Assembly: GCA_019911965.1 (NCBI GenBank)
Contig: JAIOJF010000025.1
Span: 229,720 to 293,719 of the forward strand
DNA length: 64,000 nucleotides
Direction of reading: 5' to 3'
DNA from: Paracoccaceae bacterium
GTDB taxonomy: Bacteria; Pseudomonadota; Alphaproteobacteria; Rhodobacterales; Rhodobacteraceae
This document shows positions 16,192 to 24,320 of this stretch, in pieces (the first letter of the stretch is position 1; each line of letters begins with the position of its first letter). Made by a program: the position numbers and the translations under genes. The notes below the pieces were generated by a model. The model was given only the letters and a program-made list of their open reading frames with translations. It did not search any database and was not told where the DNA came from.

Positions 16192-18333
16192 ATGTCCCCA
16201 CGACCAGGTTTTACAGGTCTGATCGCGATCGCAGCGAGCGGGCTTCTGGCGGCCTCTGCAACCGGGGCCGATTTCGCCATTACAACCGATACAGTCGCAA
16301 CGAATGGCGGCTTCATCCTTGGCCCGGGCGACACATTGACGGTGAATACCGGGATCACGGTGAATCCCGGCCTGAACGTGATCGCGCTGACAACCGCGAG
16401 CGACGCAAGCACGATCACCAATAACGGCTTCACCATCACTTCGGGCGGTGCTGCCGGGATGGTGATTGGCGGCACCGGATCGCAGGGCATCAATTTCGGC
16501 ACCGTCACTCATACAGGTCCGTCCGGCGGCGGCATGATCTCGGTCGGGGCTTCGGCCCAGATGGCGAACAACGCCACGATCACCGTAACCGGCGCCAACA
16601 CGTTCGGGATGCAGTTGGTGGGCGTGGATTCCGCGGCCTCCAACAGCGGCATCGTGACAGCCAGCGGCAATCTGGCATTTGCCGTGTTTATGGCAGCCGG
16701 AACGGCATTCACCAATTCCGGCATCATTACCGCGAGCGGTGCCAATTCCGCCGCGATCAGGACCGTCGGATCGAACGCCGAGATCACCAACAGCGGCACG
16801 ATCAGCGGCGTCGATACCACGACCATCCTGCTGGACGGCGGCGGCAGTCTGCTCACCAATACCGGAACCATCACCGCCACCGGCCTTGGCCAGCGCGCGA
16901 TTTTCGCGTTCGATCCCGATATCGGGTCGCACCGGCTGGACAATTACGGAACGATCTCGTCGGCGGCGGCCGATGCTGTGCGTTACGCCGGCTCGGGAAC
17001 GACGGTCTATAATTATGGCACGATCTCAACTGGCGGAGGGGGGGCCTCCGCGCTCCGGTTCGGGGGGTCAAGCAATGAGGTCTATGTCTCCGGCCGATTA
17101 ATCGCACCCCTTGGCCGGGCCCTGTTGTTCGAGAGCGCCGAGAACGGCCTGACGCTGGATACCGGAGCCTTTATCCAAGGCCTCATGACGCTGGGGGCTT
17201 CGAGCTTCATCACGATCAACACCGGCGCGGCCAATTCGTTTGATTTCAGCTTCGACGGCGTTCCCTGGTGGAGCATGAACGTCACCGGCACGGTGCCGCA
17301 TGTCGTCGATGCAGCAGGCCAGCGGGTGGCCTCGATTGATCCGACCCAGTTCAGTGCCATGCAGACCGGCATGACACAGACCGGCGATCACGTCTTCGGC
17401 GCCATCGGCGGCTGGAGCGAGCGTGTGCTGCCGGGTGGCGGCCACGGTGTGACCGTCTCCACCCGGTCCGGCCCGGGCCGGGATACCGCGGGCACGCCGC
17501 CGCGCGCCTGGGCCACCGGTTTTGGCGGCGCGGCGTGGCATGGCGCGTCGGGCAATGATCTGGCCTATGCGACCGGACAGGCAGGCATGGTTGCCGGCAT
17601 GGACCTGTCGCGCCGCGCCGATCGGGTTTTCGGCATTGCCGCCGGTGGTGGCCAGGGCCGGTTCGGGGCTGACGGGATATTCATGCACTCGCACCGCATC
17701 CAGACCGAGGCCATGTTCGTCGCCGCCTACGGGGCCTGGCAGATCGGCAATGCGGTGCTGGATGTCGGGCTGACCGGGGCCATGCAGAGCCATGACAGCC
17801 AGCGTGCGATCAACAACAACCTGGCCCCGGGCGGCATCGACACCGGCATTTCGGCCTATTCCAGCCGCTTCATTGCCCCGCGCGTATCGGTGCGGCGGTC
17901 CTTCGTGCTGGGGTCAGGTGGCAATATTGTGCTGACGACGCGGGCGGCGCTGGGCCTGACGGCAGGCATGGTCGATGCCCATACCGAGACCGCCAGTTTC
18001 GGCACCGCCAGCTTCGCCGCCCGTAGCTTCACCCTTGGCACCGGCAGCGCCGATGTCGAACTGGCGCGGTCGTTCGGGAACACGGTGATCACAGGCCGGT
18101 TGGGCATCGTCGCCGAAACCGCCCTCGGCAACGAAACGATCTCGGGCACCCTGCTTGGCCTGCCGTGGGCCTATGACGCGGGATCAGGTGCCGGTATCGG
18201 CGGACAGGTCGGCGTGAAGGTGGATCATCGTTTCGCGGCCCGGATTGTCGGACAGATAGCCGCCGAGACCAGCTTCGGCGGGGCTGGATTGGCCACTACC
18301 AAAGGATCCGCGAGTCTCAGGGTCGAGTTCTGA
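16192..18333 (+). CDS. Autotransporter with beta-helical passenger and C-terminal barrel
   Basis: The 713-residue product starts with a signal peptide (about 1-26: hydrophobic LIAIAASGLLAASATG, cleavage before DFAI). The passenger is made of irregular repeats with N(S/T)G(T/I)I cores, such as FTNSGIITASG, ITNSGTISG and LTNTGTITATG, typical of a right-handed beta-helix. From about residue 430 to the end is the autotransporter beta-barrel (PRAWATGFGGAAWHG opening), ending with the outer-membrane C-terminal signature RVEF. The passenger is short (about 400 residues) and has no obvious protease or adhesin domain, so the surface function is unknown. It is an independent transcript, convergent with the SH3 gene across a strong hairpin. 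Confidence 0.87.
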   Translation: MSPRPGFTGLIAIAASGLLAASATGADFAITTDTVATNGGFILGPGDTLTVNTGITVNPGLNVIALTTASDASTITNNGFTITSGGAAGMVIGGTGSQGINFGTVTHTGPSGGGMISVGASAQMANNATITVTGANTFGMQLVGVDSAASNSGIVTASGNLAFAVFMAAGTAFTNSGIITASGANSAAIRTVGSNAEITNSGTISGVDTTTILLDGGGSLLTNTGTITATGLGQRAIFAFDPDIGSHRLDNYGTISSAAADAVRYAGSGTTVYNYGTISTGGGGASALRFGGSSNEVYVSGRLIAPLGRALLFESAENGLTLDTGAFIQGLMTLGASSFITINTGAANSFDFSFDGVPWWSMNVTGTVPHVVDAAGQRVASIDPTQFSAMQTGMTQTGDHVFGAIGGWSERVLPGGGHGVTVSTRSGPGRDTAGTPPRAWATGFGGAAWHGASGNDLAYATGQAGMVAGMDLSRRADRVFGIAAGGGQGRFGADGIFMHSHRIQTEAMFVAAYGAWQIGNAVLDVGLTGAMQSHDSQRAINNNLAPGGIDTGISAYSSRFIAPRVSVRRSFVLGSGGNIVLTTRAALGLTAGMVDAHTETASFGTASFAARSFTLGTGSADVELARSFGNTVITGRLGIVAETALGNETISGTLLGLPWAYDAGSGAGIGGQVGVKVDHRFAARIVGQIAAETSFGGAGLATTKGSASLRVEF

Positions 18334-18361
18334 TCCCCTGAGGCCCGTGTGGTGGGGGCGG

Positions 18362-18408
18362 GGGCCGGGTATTGTGCAACAAAAGATCGTTTGCACAATG
18401 CCCGGCCC
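18362..18408. terminator. Bidirectional hairpin between convergent genes
   Basis: An 18-bp stem (18362-18379 with 18391-18408; only one T-G wobble) with an 11-base loop lies 28 nt past the autotransporter stop and 110 nt past the stop of the opposite SH3 gene. There is no T-tract on either strand, but length, position and stability fit a shared terminator. Confidence 0.6.
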
Positions 18409-18518
18409 TTCCCCGCTGCCAGCCGGGGCACAATGGATGCGGGTTGCATGTGACCTGAATCGCCCGACAGGCCTGGCGTCTTGTGATGTCGGATGCTTCT
18501 GGCGGAAGGTATCCGAAC

Positions 18519-19058
18519 CTATTGCCGCAACTCGTCCGCCCTGACGCCCCATAATTCCGTTTTCAGCACCCAGCCGCGATAGCCGTCGGCCCGGATCTGG
18601 CACCAGTCGATGCCGCAATCGTCCAGAAAGGCAACCACACCCTGTTCGGCATAGGCCGTAGGGTCGGAGCCGATATCGGGCAGGGTCCGCATCGGTGTGT
18701 AGTCTTTCTGCACGATCACCGTCCGCTCGCCCGACAACAATGCGTAATGCACCCAGCCACCGGCGCCGTCGATATCGCGCACCCGCCGCCAATGGCCGAA
18801 TTCCGCGGTTACCTCCAGCGGCATATGCGGCATCTGGAACACCCAGTCGACGCGATGCAGATCGCTCGGGCCACGCCGGACATTGACCTTGCTTGCCCTC
18901 ACCGAGACAAAGCGCGGCAACGGCAGGTTTGTGACCGGCCCCAGCACCGGCGCGCCCGCCACATCGGAGGCAGGATCGGCGGCGATTTCGTCCGCCATCG
19001 ACGCCAAAGGCAACAACAACAGGATCGTCGCCGCGGCAAGGGTTGTCCGGAATGTCAT
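18519..19058 (-). CDS. Periplasmic SH3-like domain protein
   Basis: The 179-residue protein has an N-terminal signal peptide (TLAAATILLLLPLASMA, cleavage near 22). It then has two tandem SH3_4-type domains: the first around VRASKVNVRRGPSDLHRVDWVF and GHWRRVRDIDGAGGWVHYALL, the second around VVAFLDDCGIDWCQIRADGYRGWVLKTELWGV. This architecture is widespread in alphaproteobacteria and is thought to bind cell-wall peptides, but no enzymatic part is present. It is divergent from the hydroxyacid dehydrogenase gene. In Rhodobacterales it is often next to this dehydrogenase (recall, not shown here). Confidence 0.85.
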   Translation of the reverse strand: MTFRTTLAAATILLLLPLASMADEIAADPASDVAGAPVLGPVTNLPLPRFVSVRASKVNVRRGPSDLHRVDWVFQMPHMPLEVTAEFGHWRRVRDIDGAGGWVHYALLSGERTVIVQKDYTPMRTLPDIGSDPTAYAEQGVVAFLDDCGIDWCQIRADGYRGWVLKTELWGVRADELRQ

Positions 19059-19181
19059 TGCACGCCTGTGCGGTCCATTTGTCGCTCGAAAATCGGGGAT
19101 CTGTCGGCGGTTTAGACCTTGCCCCCTTCCCGCTCAATTTGCCACAATGGGGCTGGAAAATCCAGAGCGGGAAACAAGCAT

Positions 19182-20168
19182 ATGCCGGGTAGCAGACTGA
19201 GTGTTGTGGTAACGCGACGGTTGCCGGAAGCCGTGGAAACCCGGCTGAAGGAGTTGTTCAATGTCGAACTGAACGAAAGCGACGTGCCGTTCAGCCGCGA
19301 GCAACTGGTGGCCGCGATGCAGCGCGCCGATGTGCTGGTGCCGACGCTGAATGACGAGATCGACCAGCGGGTGCTGGCGCAGGCCGGCGAGAAGCTGCGG
19401 CTGATCGCCAATTACGGCGCCGGGTTCGATCATATCGACGTGCAGACGGCACGCCAGCGCGGCATCCTGGTGTCGAACACGCCCGGGGTTCTGACGGATG
19501 ACACGGCGGATACCACGATGGCGCTGATCCTGATGACGATGCGCCGGTTCAAGGAGGGTTCCAACGTCATGCAGTCGGGCGACTGGAACGGCTGGTCGCC
19601 CTCGGCCTTTCTGGGTGCGCGGGTCGGCGGCAAGCGGCTGGGCATTCTGGGGATGGGGCGAATCGGTCAGGCGGTGGCCCGCCGGGCGCGGCCCTTCGGG
19701 CTGCAGATCCACTATCACAACCGCAAGAAGGTGCATCCGGCGATCGAGGACGAGCTTGAGGCAACCTATTGGGAAAGCCTTGACCAGATGCTGAGCCGGA
19801 TCGATATCCTGTCGATCAACTGCCCGCATACGCCGTCGACCTTCCACTTGCTGAACGCGCGGCGGCTGAAGCTGATGAAGCCCTCGGCCTTCGTGGTCAA
19901 CACCTCGCGCGGCGAGGTGATCGACGAGAACGCCTTTACCCGCATGCTGCGGGCGGGCGATCTGGCGGGGGCCGGGCTGGACGTGTTCGAGCGCGGCAAT
20001 GTGGTCAACCCGCGGCTGCGCGGTCTGGATAACGTGATGCTGTTGCCGCATATGGGCTCGGCCACGCATGAGGGACGCCTTGAGATGGGCGAAAAGGTGA
20101 TCATCAACATCAAGACCTTCGCCGATGGCCACCGCCCGCCGGATCAGGTGGTTCCGGCGATGCTGTAG
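19182..20168 (+). CDS. D-2-hydroxyacid dehydrogenase (glyoxylate/hydroxypyruvate reductase GyaR-like)
   Basis: The 328-residue protein has the D-isomer 2-hydroxyacid dehydrogenase layout: substrate-domain segment LRLIANYGAGFDHIDVQTA, NAD loop LGILGMGRIGQAVARRA, catalytic Arg in VNTSRGEVIDENA, Glu in AGLDVFE, and His in LLPHMGSATHEGR. The beta-2 end HYHNRKKV with Asn-Arg rather than Asp favours NADPH. Members with this pattern in Rhodobacterales are usually glyoxylate/D-glycerate dehydrogenases. ATG 19182 is chosen over an in-frame upstream ATG at 19119 because homology starts at SRLSVVVTRRLP. It could supply or use glycerate together with the glycerate kinase at the left end, but the genes are 17 kb apart. 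Confidence 0.88.
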   Translation: MPGSRLSVVVTRRLPEAVETRLKELFNVELNESDVPFSREQLVAAMQRADVLVPTLNDEIDQRVLAQAGEKLRLIANYGAGFDHIDVQTARQRGILVSNTPGVLTDDTADTTMALILMTMRRFKEGSNVMQSGDWNGWSPSAFLGARVGGKRLGILGMGRIGQAVARRARPFGLQIHYHNRKKVHPAIEDELEATYWESLDQMLSRIDILSINCPHTPSTFHLLNARRLKLMKPSAFVVNTSRGEVIDENAFTRMLRAGDLAGAGLDVFERGNVVNPRLRGLDNVMLLPHMGSATHEGRLEMGEKVIINIKTFADGHRPPDQVVPAML

Positions 20169-20181
20169 GTCCGCCCGGGCG

Positions 20182-20931
20182 TCATTCCAGGAACAGTTCC
20201 GCCAGTTCGGCGCAGATGGTGATGCGTTTCGCGCCCGGTTCGTACCAGGCGTTCGCCTCGTCGCAGCGATCAAACGTGATGTCCAGATCAAGCCCGGGAT
20301 CCAGCAATTCGTTCAGGATCGCGGCCTCCTCGCGCAGGGTCTCCAGCACGATCTGTTCGCCCGGGCTGTCGGCGCTGCCGGATTGCGAGAAATGCAGCCA
20401 GTCGCGGCCGTCGCGGTTGCGGGTGATATCGTCCAGCACCGGCCCCCAGCTTTCATCGGCGAGGCGGAATTCCTCGGCGCAGGTGACCTGGCGTTCCTCG
20501 GGCAGGCCGAACTCGTCCGCGTCGCGCTGACGCGCCGCCGGGTCGGCACCGTAATGCAGGCACAGGATGGTGTAGAACCGCTGCGCATCCAGCCCGTGCG
20601 TGTCCCAGAACGGCAGCTCGTAGCCTTCGGTTTCCGCCGTTTCGGCCATATAGGCAAAGCTGTCGGCGGTGGCGAGGATGATCGCGGAATTGTCGTCTTC
20701 GGAATTGATGGTCTCTGACAGGATCACGCCCAGAACATCGGCGGCATCTTCTTCCTGGCCGAATACCGGCAGGCGCAACAGGTCGATCAGGGCATGGCCG
20801 AGTTCGTGGTAGATGAAGAAGATCGTGTTGGCGCGGATATAGCTTTCCTCATCCGCCGAAAGGGTCTGGGCATCGGCACGGACGGGTTGAAGCGCAAGCG
20901 CGATCAGCAATCCAGCCAGCAGATGTCTCAT
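20182..20931 (-). CDS. Secreted DUF4344 putative zinc metallopeptidase
   Basis: The 249-residue protein has a signal peptide (HLLAGLLIALALQPVRADA) and a gluzincin-like HELGH motif at residues 42-46 in IFFIYHELGHALIDLLRLPVFGQEEDAAD. The E/D-rich stretch downstream (EEDAADVLGVI) likely provides the third zinc ligand. These are the hallmarks of DUF4344. Four Cys residues in the C-terminal half could form disulfides, in line with export to the periplasm. Its start is preceded by a GGAGGGTAAC ribosome-binding site. It is convergent with the hydroxyacid dehydrogenase gene, 13 nt apart. The protease substrate is unknown. Confidence 0.82.
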   Translation of the reverse strand: MRHLLAGLLIALALQPVRADAQTLSADEESYIRANTIFFIYHELGHALIDLLRLPVFGQEEDAADVLGVILSETINSEDDNSAIILATADSFAYMAETAETEGYELPFWDTHGLDAQRFYTILCLHYGADPAARQRDADEFGLPEERQVTCAEEFRLADESWGPVLDDITRNRDGRDWLHFSQSGSADSPGEQIVLETLREEAAILNELLDPGLDLDITFDRCDEANAWYEPGAKRITICAELAELFLE

Positions 20932-20945
20932 GTTACCCTCCGGTG

Positions 20946-21986
20946 TCAGGTCGGGATCAGGACCCAGTAATCGAGGTCCAGCAGGATATCCCGGTGGTAT
21001 TTGCCGGCCTCGTCGCGCAGGTGGAAATCCTTCGATTCGCCCTTGGTCGCCACCAGCCGCAGCCGCAGCGCGCCTATGCCGGGGGCAGCGGTTTCAGCCT
21101 TGTCCAGTACCTCGGACCAGGCGCGGACGGTATCGCCACCAACGCAGGGGTTCACATGCGCCCCGGCATTGATCCCGGCCACCATCTGGGCATTGGCCAG
21201 CCCGTTGAACGACAGGGTGCGCGCCAGCGAGATCACATGCCCGCCATAGATCAGGCGTTGCCATTCGGTCCGCGCCATCAGGTCGAAATGCACTTTCGAG
21301 GTGTTTTGCCACAGCCGGGTGGCCAGCATATGCTCGGCTTCCTCGATGGTCGAGCCGTCGACATGGTCGATCTTCTCGCCCACCGCGTAGTCGCCCCAGC
21401 GGTGTGGTTCGCCGGCCAGCGTGAAATCGTATTTGCTGAAATCAAGGCCGTCCGGGATCACCAGTTGATCCACACTCAGCGCCGGTGCCAGGTCGGGGAT
21501 CACGGTGTCGGGTGCCGGGGCGTCGAAATCCTGTTTCTTCACCATCACCCAGCGCTTGTAGTCGATCACCGCCTCGCCGTGCTGATTGGTTCCGGTGGTA
21601 TGCACCCAGACTACGCCGGAACGCCCGTTCGAGTTCTGTTTCAGGCCGATCACCTCGGAGACCGAGCGCAGCGTGTCGCCGACATGCACCGGCTTCAGGA
21701 ACCGCCCTTCGGCATAGCCGAGATTGGCCACCGCGTTCAGCGAGACATCGGGGACCGTCTTGCCGAAGACGATGTGAAATCCGGCCAGATCGTCCAGCGG
21801 CGATTGCGCCAGGCCTGAGGCGCGGGCGAATTCATCCGACGAATAGATCGCGGTACGGGCCGGGTAGAGCGCGTGGTAAAGCGCGCGTTCGCCACCCGAT
21901 ACGGTGCGCGGCACGGCATGAACCAGGGTCTGGCCGATCCGGTAATCCTCGAAGAAACGGCCGGGATTGGTCTTGCTGGCTGTCAT
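20946..21986 (-). CDS. mch: Mesaconyl-CoA hydratase (MaoC-type, ethylmalonyl-CoA pathway)
   Basis: The 346-residue protein has two hot-dog/MaoC-like halves and the size of Rhodobacter sphaeroides Mch (about 343). Recognisable segments are FFEDYRIGQTLVHAVPRTVSGGE, the central LKPVHVGDTLRSVSEV, and the hydratase motif region HVISLARTLSFNGLANAQMVAGINAGAH. The enzyme interconverts mesaconyl-C1-CoA and beta-methylmalyl-CoA in the ethylmalonyl-CoA pathway for acetate assimilation. This matters here because AEP catabolism yields acetate. It is the third gene of a minus-strand unit (nnrU, DUF1737 gene, mch) with an 11-nt gap to the gene before it. Confidence 0.87.
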   Translation of the reverse strand: MTASKTNPGRFFEDYRIGQTLVHAVPRTVSGGERALYHALYPARTAIYSSDEFARASGLAQSPLDDLAGFHIVFGKTVPDVSLNAVANLGYAEGRFLKPVHVGDTLRSVSEVIGLKQNSNGRSGVVWVHTTGTNQHGEAVIDYKRWVMVKKQDFDAPAPDTVIPDLAPALSVDQLVIPDGLDFSKYDFTLAGEPHRWGDYAVGEKIDHVDGSTIEEAEHMLATRLWQNTSKVHFDLMARTEWQRLIYGGHVISLARTLSFNGLANAQMVAGINAGAHVNPCVGGDTVRAWSEVLDKAETAAPGIGALRLRLVATKGESKDFHLRDEAGKYHRDILLDLDYWVLIPT

Positions 21987-21997
21987 GGAATGCGCGC

Positions 21998-22201
21998 CTA
22001 TAATTGTCCGAGTTTCTGGTCGGGGTGATAGTCGGCGTCCACCTCTTTGACAACCGCCTGGGCGCAGCGCATGACGCCGGTGGCGGCATCAAAGCCATAG
22101 GCCGGATCGCCGTAGAGGTGCCAGCCCTTGGCCAGCGCCTCGGTCACCTTGTGGCAGAAGGCGGAAGTGTCCTCGCCGGTCAGCAATCGGTAGGCTTTCA
22201 T
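21998..22201 (-). CDS. DUF1737 small protein
   Basis: The 67-residue protein starts MKAYRLLTGEDTSAFCHKVTEAL and continues with KGWHLYGDPAYGF, the characteristic DUF1737 pattern. This small cytoplasmic domain is found mostly in proteobacteria and its function is not known. Its ATG overlaps the preceding nnrU stop as ATGA, and its stop is 11 nt before the mch start, so all three are probably translated from one message. Nothing in the sequence ties it to catalysis. Confidence 0.85.
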   Translation of the reverse strand: MKAYRLLTGEDTSAFCHKVTEALAKGWHLYGDPAYGFDAATGVMRCAQAVVKEVDADYHPDQKLGQL

Positions 22202-22770
22202 CCGTAGGTCCCCAGGAATGGATTATGGCCGAACAGCCAGTGAATGCCGGTGATCACGACATAGAGGAACAACACCGCCAGCGCCAGTTTGCCATCGCGC
22301 AGCGCATTGCCCGGCATCGGGCGCTCCCACGGGCCTTCATGCTGGTTGATCAGCCGGATCTGCACCAGCGCCCATAGGCCCAGCCCGCCGAACAGGATGA
22401 TCGAGGCCAGATCGCCGTTGACCAGCAGATGTGCGAAGGCAAACAGGATGGTGCCCCAGAGCATAGGGTGGCGCATGCGCGCCGACAGCCGCCCGCCGGC
22501 CATACCGATGCCCGTGACGAACAGCGCGATCAGCATCAGCGTGTTGTTGAGATGCCCGGCCCCCGGCATCGGCGTGTAGACCGGTATGAAATCGGCCCAG
22601 AGATAGCCCAGGATCATCAGGACCAGCCCCGCCATCATCACCAGCGCCACAACGCCCTTGGACGGCTCGACCCCCAGCGTGGTCGCAAGGTCGTGCCGGA
22701 TGCCGGGCGCGAGACGTTTCAGCATATGGCCGGCAGCGAACAGCACGACGCCGAGAACAAGGTAGATCAT
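22198..22770 (-). CDS. nnrU: NnrU family integral membrane protein
   Basis: The 190-residue protein starts MIYLVLGVVLFAAGHMLKRL, the typical NnrU N-terminus, and has about six hydrophobic segments (for example VVALVMMAGLVLMILGYLW, LMLIALFVTGIGMAGG, AVLFLYVVITGIHWLFGHNPF). NnrU was first named from a nitric oxide reductase region in Rhodobacter, but most homologues occur outside denitrification loci, as here. The conserved AGH, RHPM and HNPF segments are visible. ATG 22770 with an upstream GGGGAAA site is preferred over an in-frame ATG at 22800. It is the first gene of the nnrU-DUF1737-mch unit. Its function is unclear. Confidence 0.85.
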   Translation of the reverse strand: MIYLVLGVVLFAAGHMLKRLAPGIRHDLATTLGVEPSKGVVALVMMAGLVLMILGYLWADFIPVYTPMPGAGHLNNTLMLIALFVTGIGMAGGRLSARMRHPMLWGTILFAFAHLLVNGDLASIILFGGLGLWALVQIRLINQHEGPWERPMPGNALRDGKLALAVLFLYVVITGIHWLFGHNPFLGTYG

Positions 22771-22905
22771 GGAGGTTTCCCCGAATTGTGACCGGCCCAT
22801 TCATAGGCCGCTGAGGTGGTGGAGTTCAAAGGAAATATGCGCGCCGGGGCAGGGGGCGCACCTGCCGCGCGGGAGAGTTTCTTGAACAAAGTTGAAAGGT
22901 GCGGC

Positions 22906-23298
22906 TTACAGCAATCCGCGTTCGCCGAGAACCTTGCGGGCAGCGCGGAAGCATTCCAGCCCCTGCGGCACGCCGCAATAGATCGCCACGACATGGATGA
23001 TGGCGCGGATTTCCTCAGGGCTGACGCCGTTGTTCAGGGCACCGTTGCAGTGGATTTCCCATTCCTGCATCTTGCCAAGCGCGCCGATCATCGCGAGGTT
23101 CATCATCGAGCGGGTCTTGGCGTCGATCACGTCGTCGCCCCAGCCAAAACCCCAGCACCAGGCGGTCATCGCCTGCTGGAACGGCATCGAGAAGTCATCG
23201 GCGGCCGCCAGTGTCTTGTCCACGTAATCCGAACCCAAGGTCGCCTTGCGCTGGGCCAGGCCCTTCTGGAACAGGTCTTCATCGAACAGGCTCATCAT
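22906..23298 (-). CDS. Carboxymuconolactone decarboxylase family protein
   Basis: The 130-residue protein is a single CMD/AhpD-fold domain: FSMPFQQAMTAWCWGFGWGDDVIDAKTRSMMNLAMIGAL, then NNGVSPEEIRAIIHVVAIYCGVPQGLECFRAA. The segment lacks the CxxC pair of the AhpD peroxidase group; the conserved His and acidic residues of the carboxymuconolactone group are partly present. It could be a 4-carboxymuconolactone decarboxylase homologue, but no protocatechuate genes are near, so the substrate is undetermined. Start ATG at 23298 (a second ATG follows directly) has AAGGACC upstream. It is divergent from sdhC. Confidence 0.8.
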   Translation of the reverse strand: MMSLFDEDLFQKGLAQRKATLGSDYVDKTLAAADDFSMPFQQAMTAWCWGFGWGDDVIDAKTRSMMNLAMIGALGKMQEWEIHCNGALNNGVSPEEIRAIIHVVAIYCGVPQGLECFRAARKVLGERGLL

Positions 23299-23460
23299 TC
23301 TGGTCCTTGTATGGGTCGTTGGTGGCAAGCCTAATGCGGCCTTCCTTGGCGGTAAAGCTGCGACCCGGCGGCGGCATTTGCGAACTGGCGGGCGGGCAAG
23401 GCAGGTGCTAACGTGCGGCGCGGGCGGATTCTGCTGCGATTGATGTTTTTTCGGTTTACG

Positions 23461-23472
23461 ATGGTATACAAT
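23461..23472. promoter_or_regulatory. Candidate operator ATGGTATACAAT upstream of sdhC
   Basis: The 230-base spacer between the CMD gene and sdhC contains a GTATAC-centred partial palindrome at 23461-23472, about 57 bases before the sdhC ATG. GTATAC cores are typical of FCD-type GntR operators, but this assignment is a guess. The spacer otherwise shows an AT-rich stretch at about 23440-23480 suited to the sdh promoter and an AGAGGGGGG ribosome-binding site just before sdhC. Confidence 0.3.
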
Positions 23473-23528
23473 AGGCCGATAAAGGAGCAGATACTCCGAC
23501 CGACCTGACTTGCAAGAGGGGGGCCATC

Positions 23529-23915
23529 ATGGCTGGAACCGGACAGGCGAACCGACCGCTTTCGCCGCATCTGTCGATTTACCGCAACGATATGGGCATG
23601 ATGATGTCCATCCTCCACCGCATTACCGGCACCGGGCTGGCGCTGACCGCCATGTTGCTGGTCTGGTGGTTCTCGGCGGCGGCGATCGGGCCGGAATATT
23701 TCGCTTTTGTCGATGGCATTCTGACCTCATGGATCGGCACGCTGGTGCTGCTCGGCTCGCTCTGGGCGTTCTGGTATCATTTCTTCAACGGCGTGCGGCA
23801 TCTGCGCTGGGACCTCGGCAAGGGGCTGGGGATCGGCGAATCCAACCGTTCGGGCTGGTATGTGGCGATCTGTTCGGTGGTTTTCACGGCGCTCAGCGTC
23901 TGGCTCGCCTGTTAG
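23529..23915 (+). CDS. sdhC: Succinate dehydrogenase cytochrome b556 subunit
   Basis: The 128-residue membrane anchor has the SdhC signatures RPLSPHLSIYRND and SILHRITGTGLALT, the latter containing the region that contacts heme b and quinone, and three transmembrane segments. The third hydrophobic block begins at WYVAICSVVF. The His in WYHFFNGVRHLRWD is the expected heme ligand. It is the first gene of the sdhCDA-lipoprotein-sdhB operon. SdhC and SdhD anchor the flavoprotein and iron-sulfur subunits of complex II in the inner membrane. Confidence 0.95.
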   Translation: MAGTGQANRPLSPHLSIYRNDMGMMMSILHRITGTGLALTAMLLVWWFSAAAIGPEYFAFVDGILTSWIGTLVLLGSLWAFWYHFFNGVRHLRWDLGKGLGIGESNRSGWYVAICSVVFTALSVWLAC

Positions 23916-23925
23916 GGAGGGAAAC

Positions 23926-24306
23926 ATGGCCTACAAGACCGATTACAAGGCCGTCGCTGGCCTGGGCTCTGCCAAAGACGGCACCGGGCATTTCATCTCG
24001 CAGCGGCTGACCGCGATTGCGCTGGTGCCGCTGGCCTTGTGTTTCCTTTATCCGTTCATGCGGGCGCTGGGCTCGGGGCACGAGGCCGTGCTTGAGACCT
24101 ACCGCCATCCGTTCAACGCGCTGATCGCGGTCGGATTCCTGATCGTCGGCTTCCGCCATCTGCGGCTGGGCCTGCAGGTGGTGATCGAGGATTACATCCA
24201 TGCCGAACGCCCGCGCATGATCTGCATGATCCTGAACGCCCTGACCTGGCGCGGCCTGGCCATTGCCGGGGCCTTTGCCGTCGCCAAGATCGCGCTTGGC
24301 GCCTGA
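23926..24306 (+). CDS. sdhD: Succinate dehydrogenase hydrophobic membrane anchor subunit
   Basis: The 126-residue protein starts [20 protein letters not shown] and contains the SdhD pattern [20 protein letters not shown], then [19 protein letters not shown], whose His-Leu-Arg and Asp-Tyr residues line the heme/quinone pocket in the family. Three transmembrane segments are expected. ATG 23926 follows a GGGAGGGAAAC ribosome-binding site, 10 nt after the sdhC stop. Confidence 0.94.
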   Translation: MAYKTDYKAVAGLGSAKDGTGHFISQRLTAIALVPLALCFLYPFMRALGSGHEAVLETYRHPFNALIAVGFLIVGFRHLRLGLQVVIEDYIHAERPRMICMILNALTWRGLAIAGAFAVAKIALGA

Positions 24307-24320
24307 GAAAGAGAAGTCCG

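Noticed and set aside
13470-16508. Very long open frame on the minus strand opposite dcp and the autotransporter start
   Set aside because: It is antisense to well-supported genes; its low-complexity Arg/Gly/His-rich product has no motifs. Long antisense frames are expected in GC-rich DNA.
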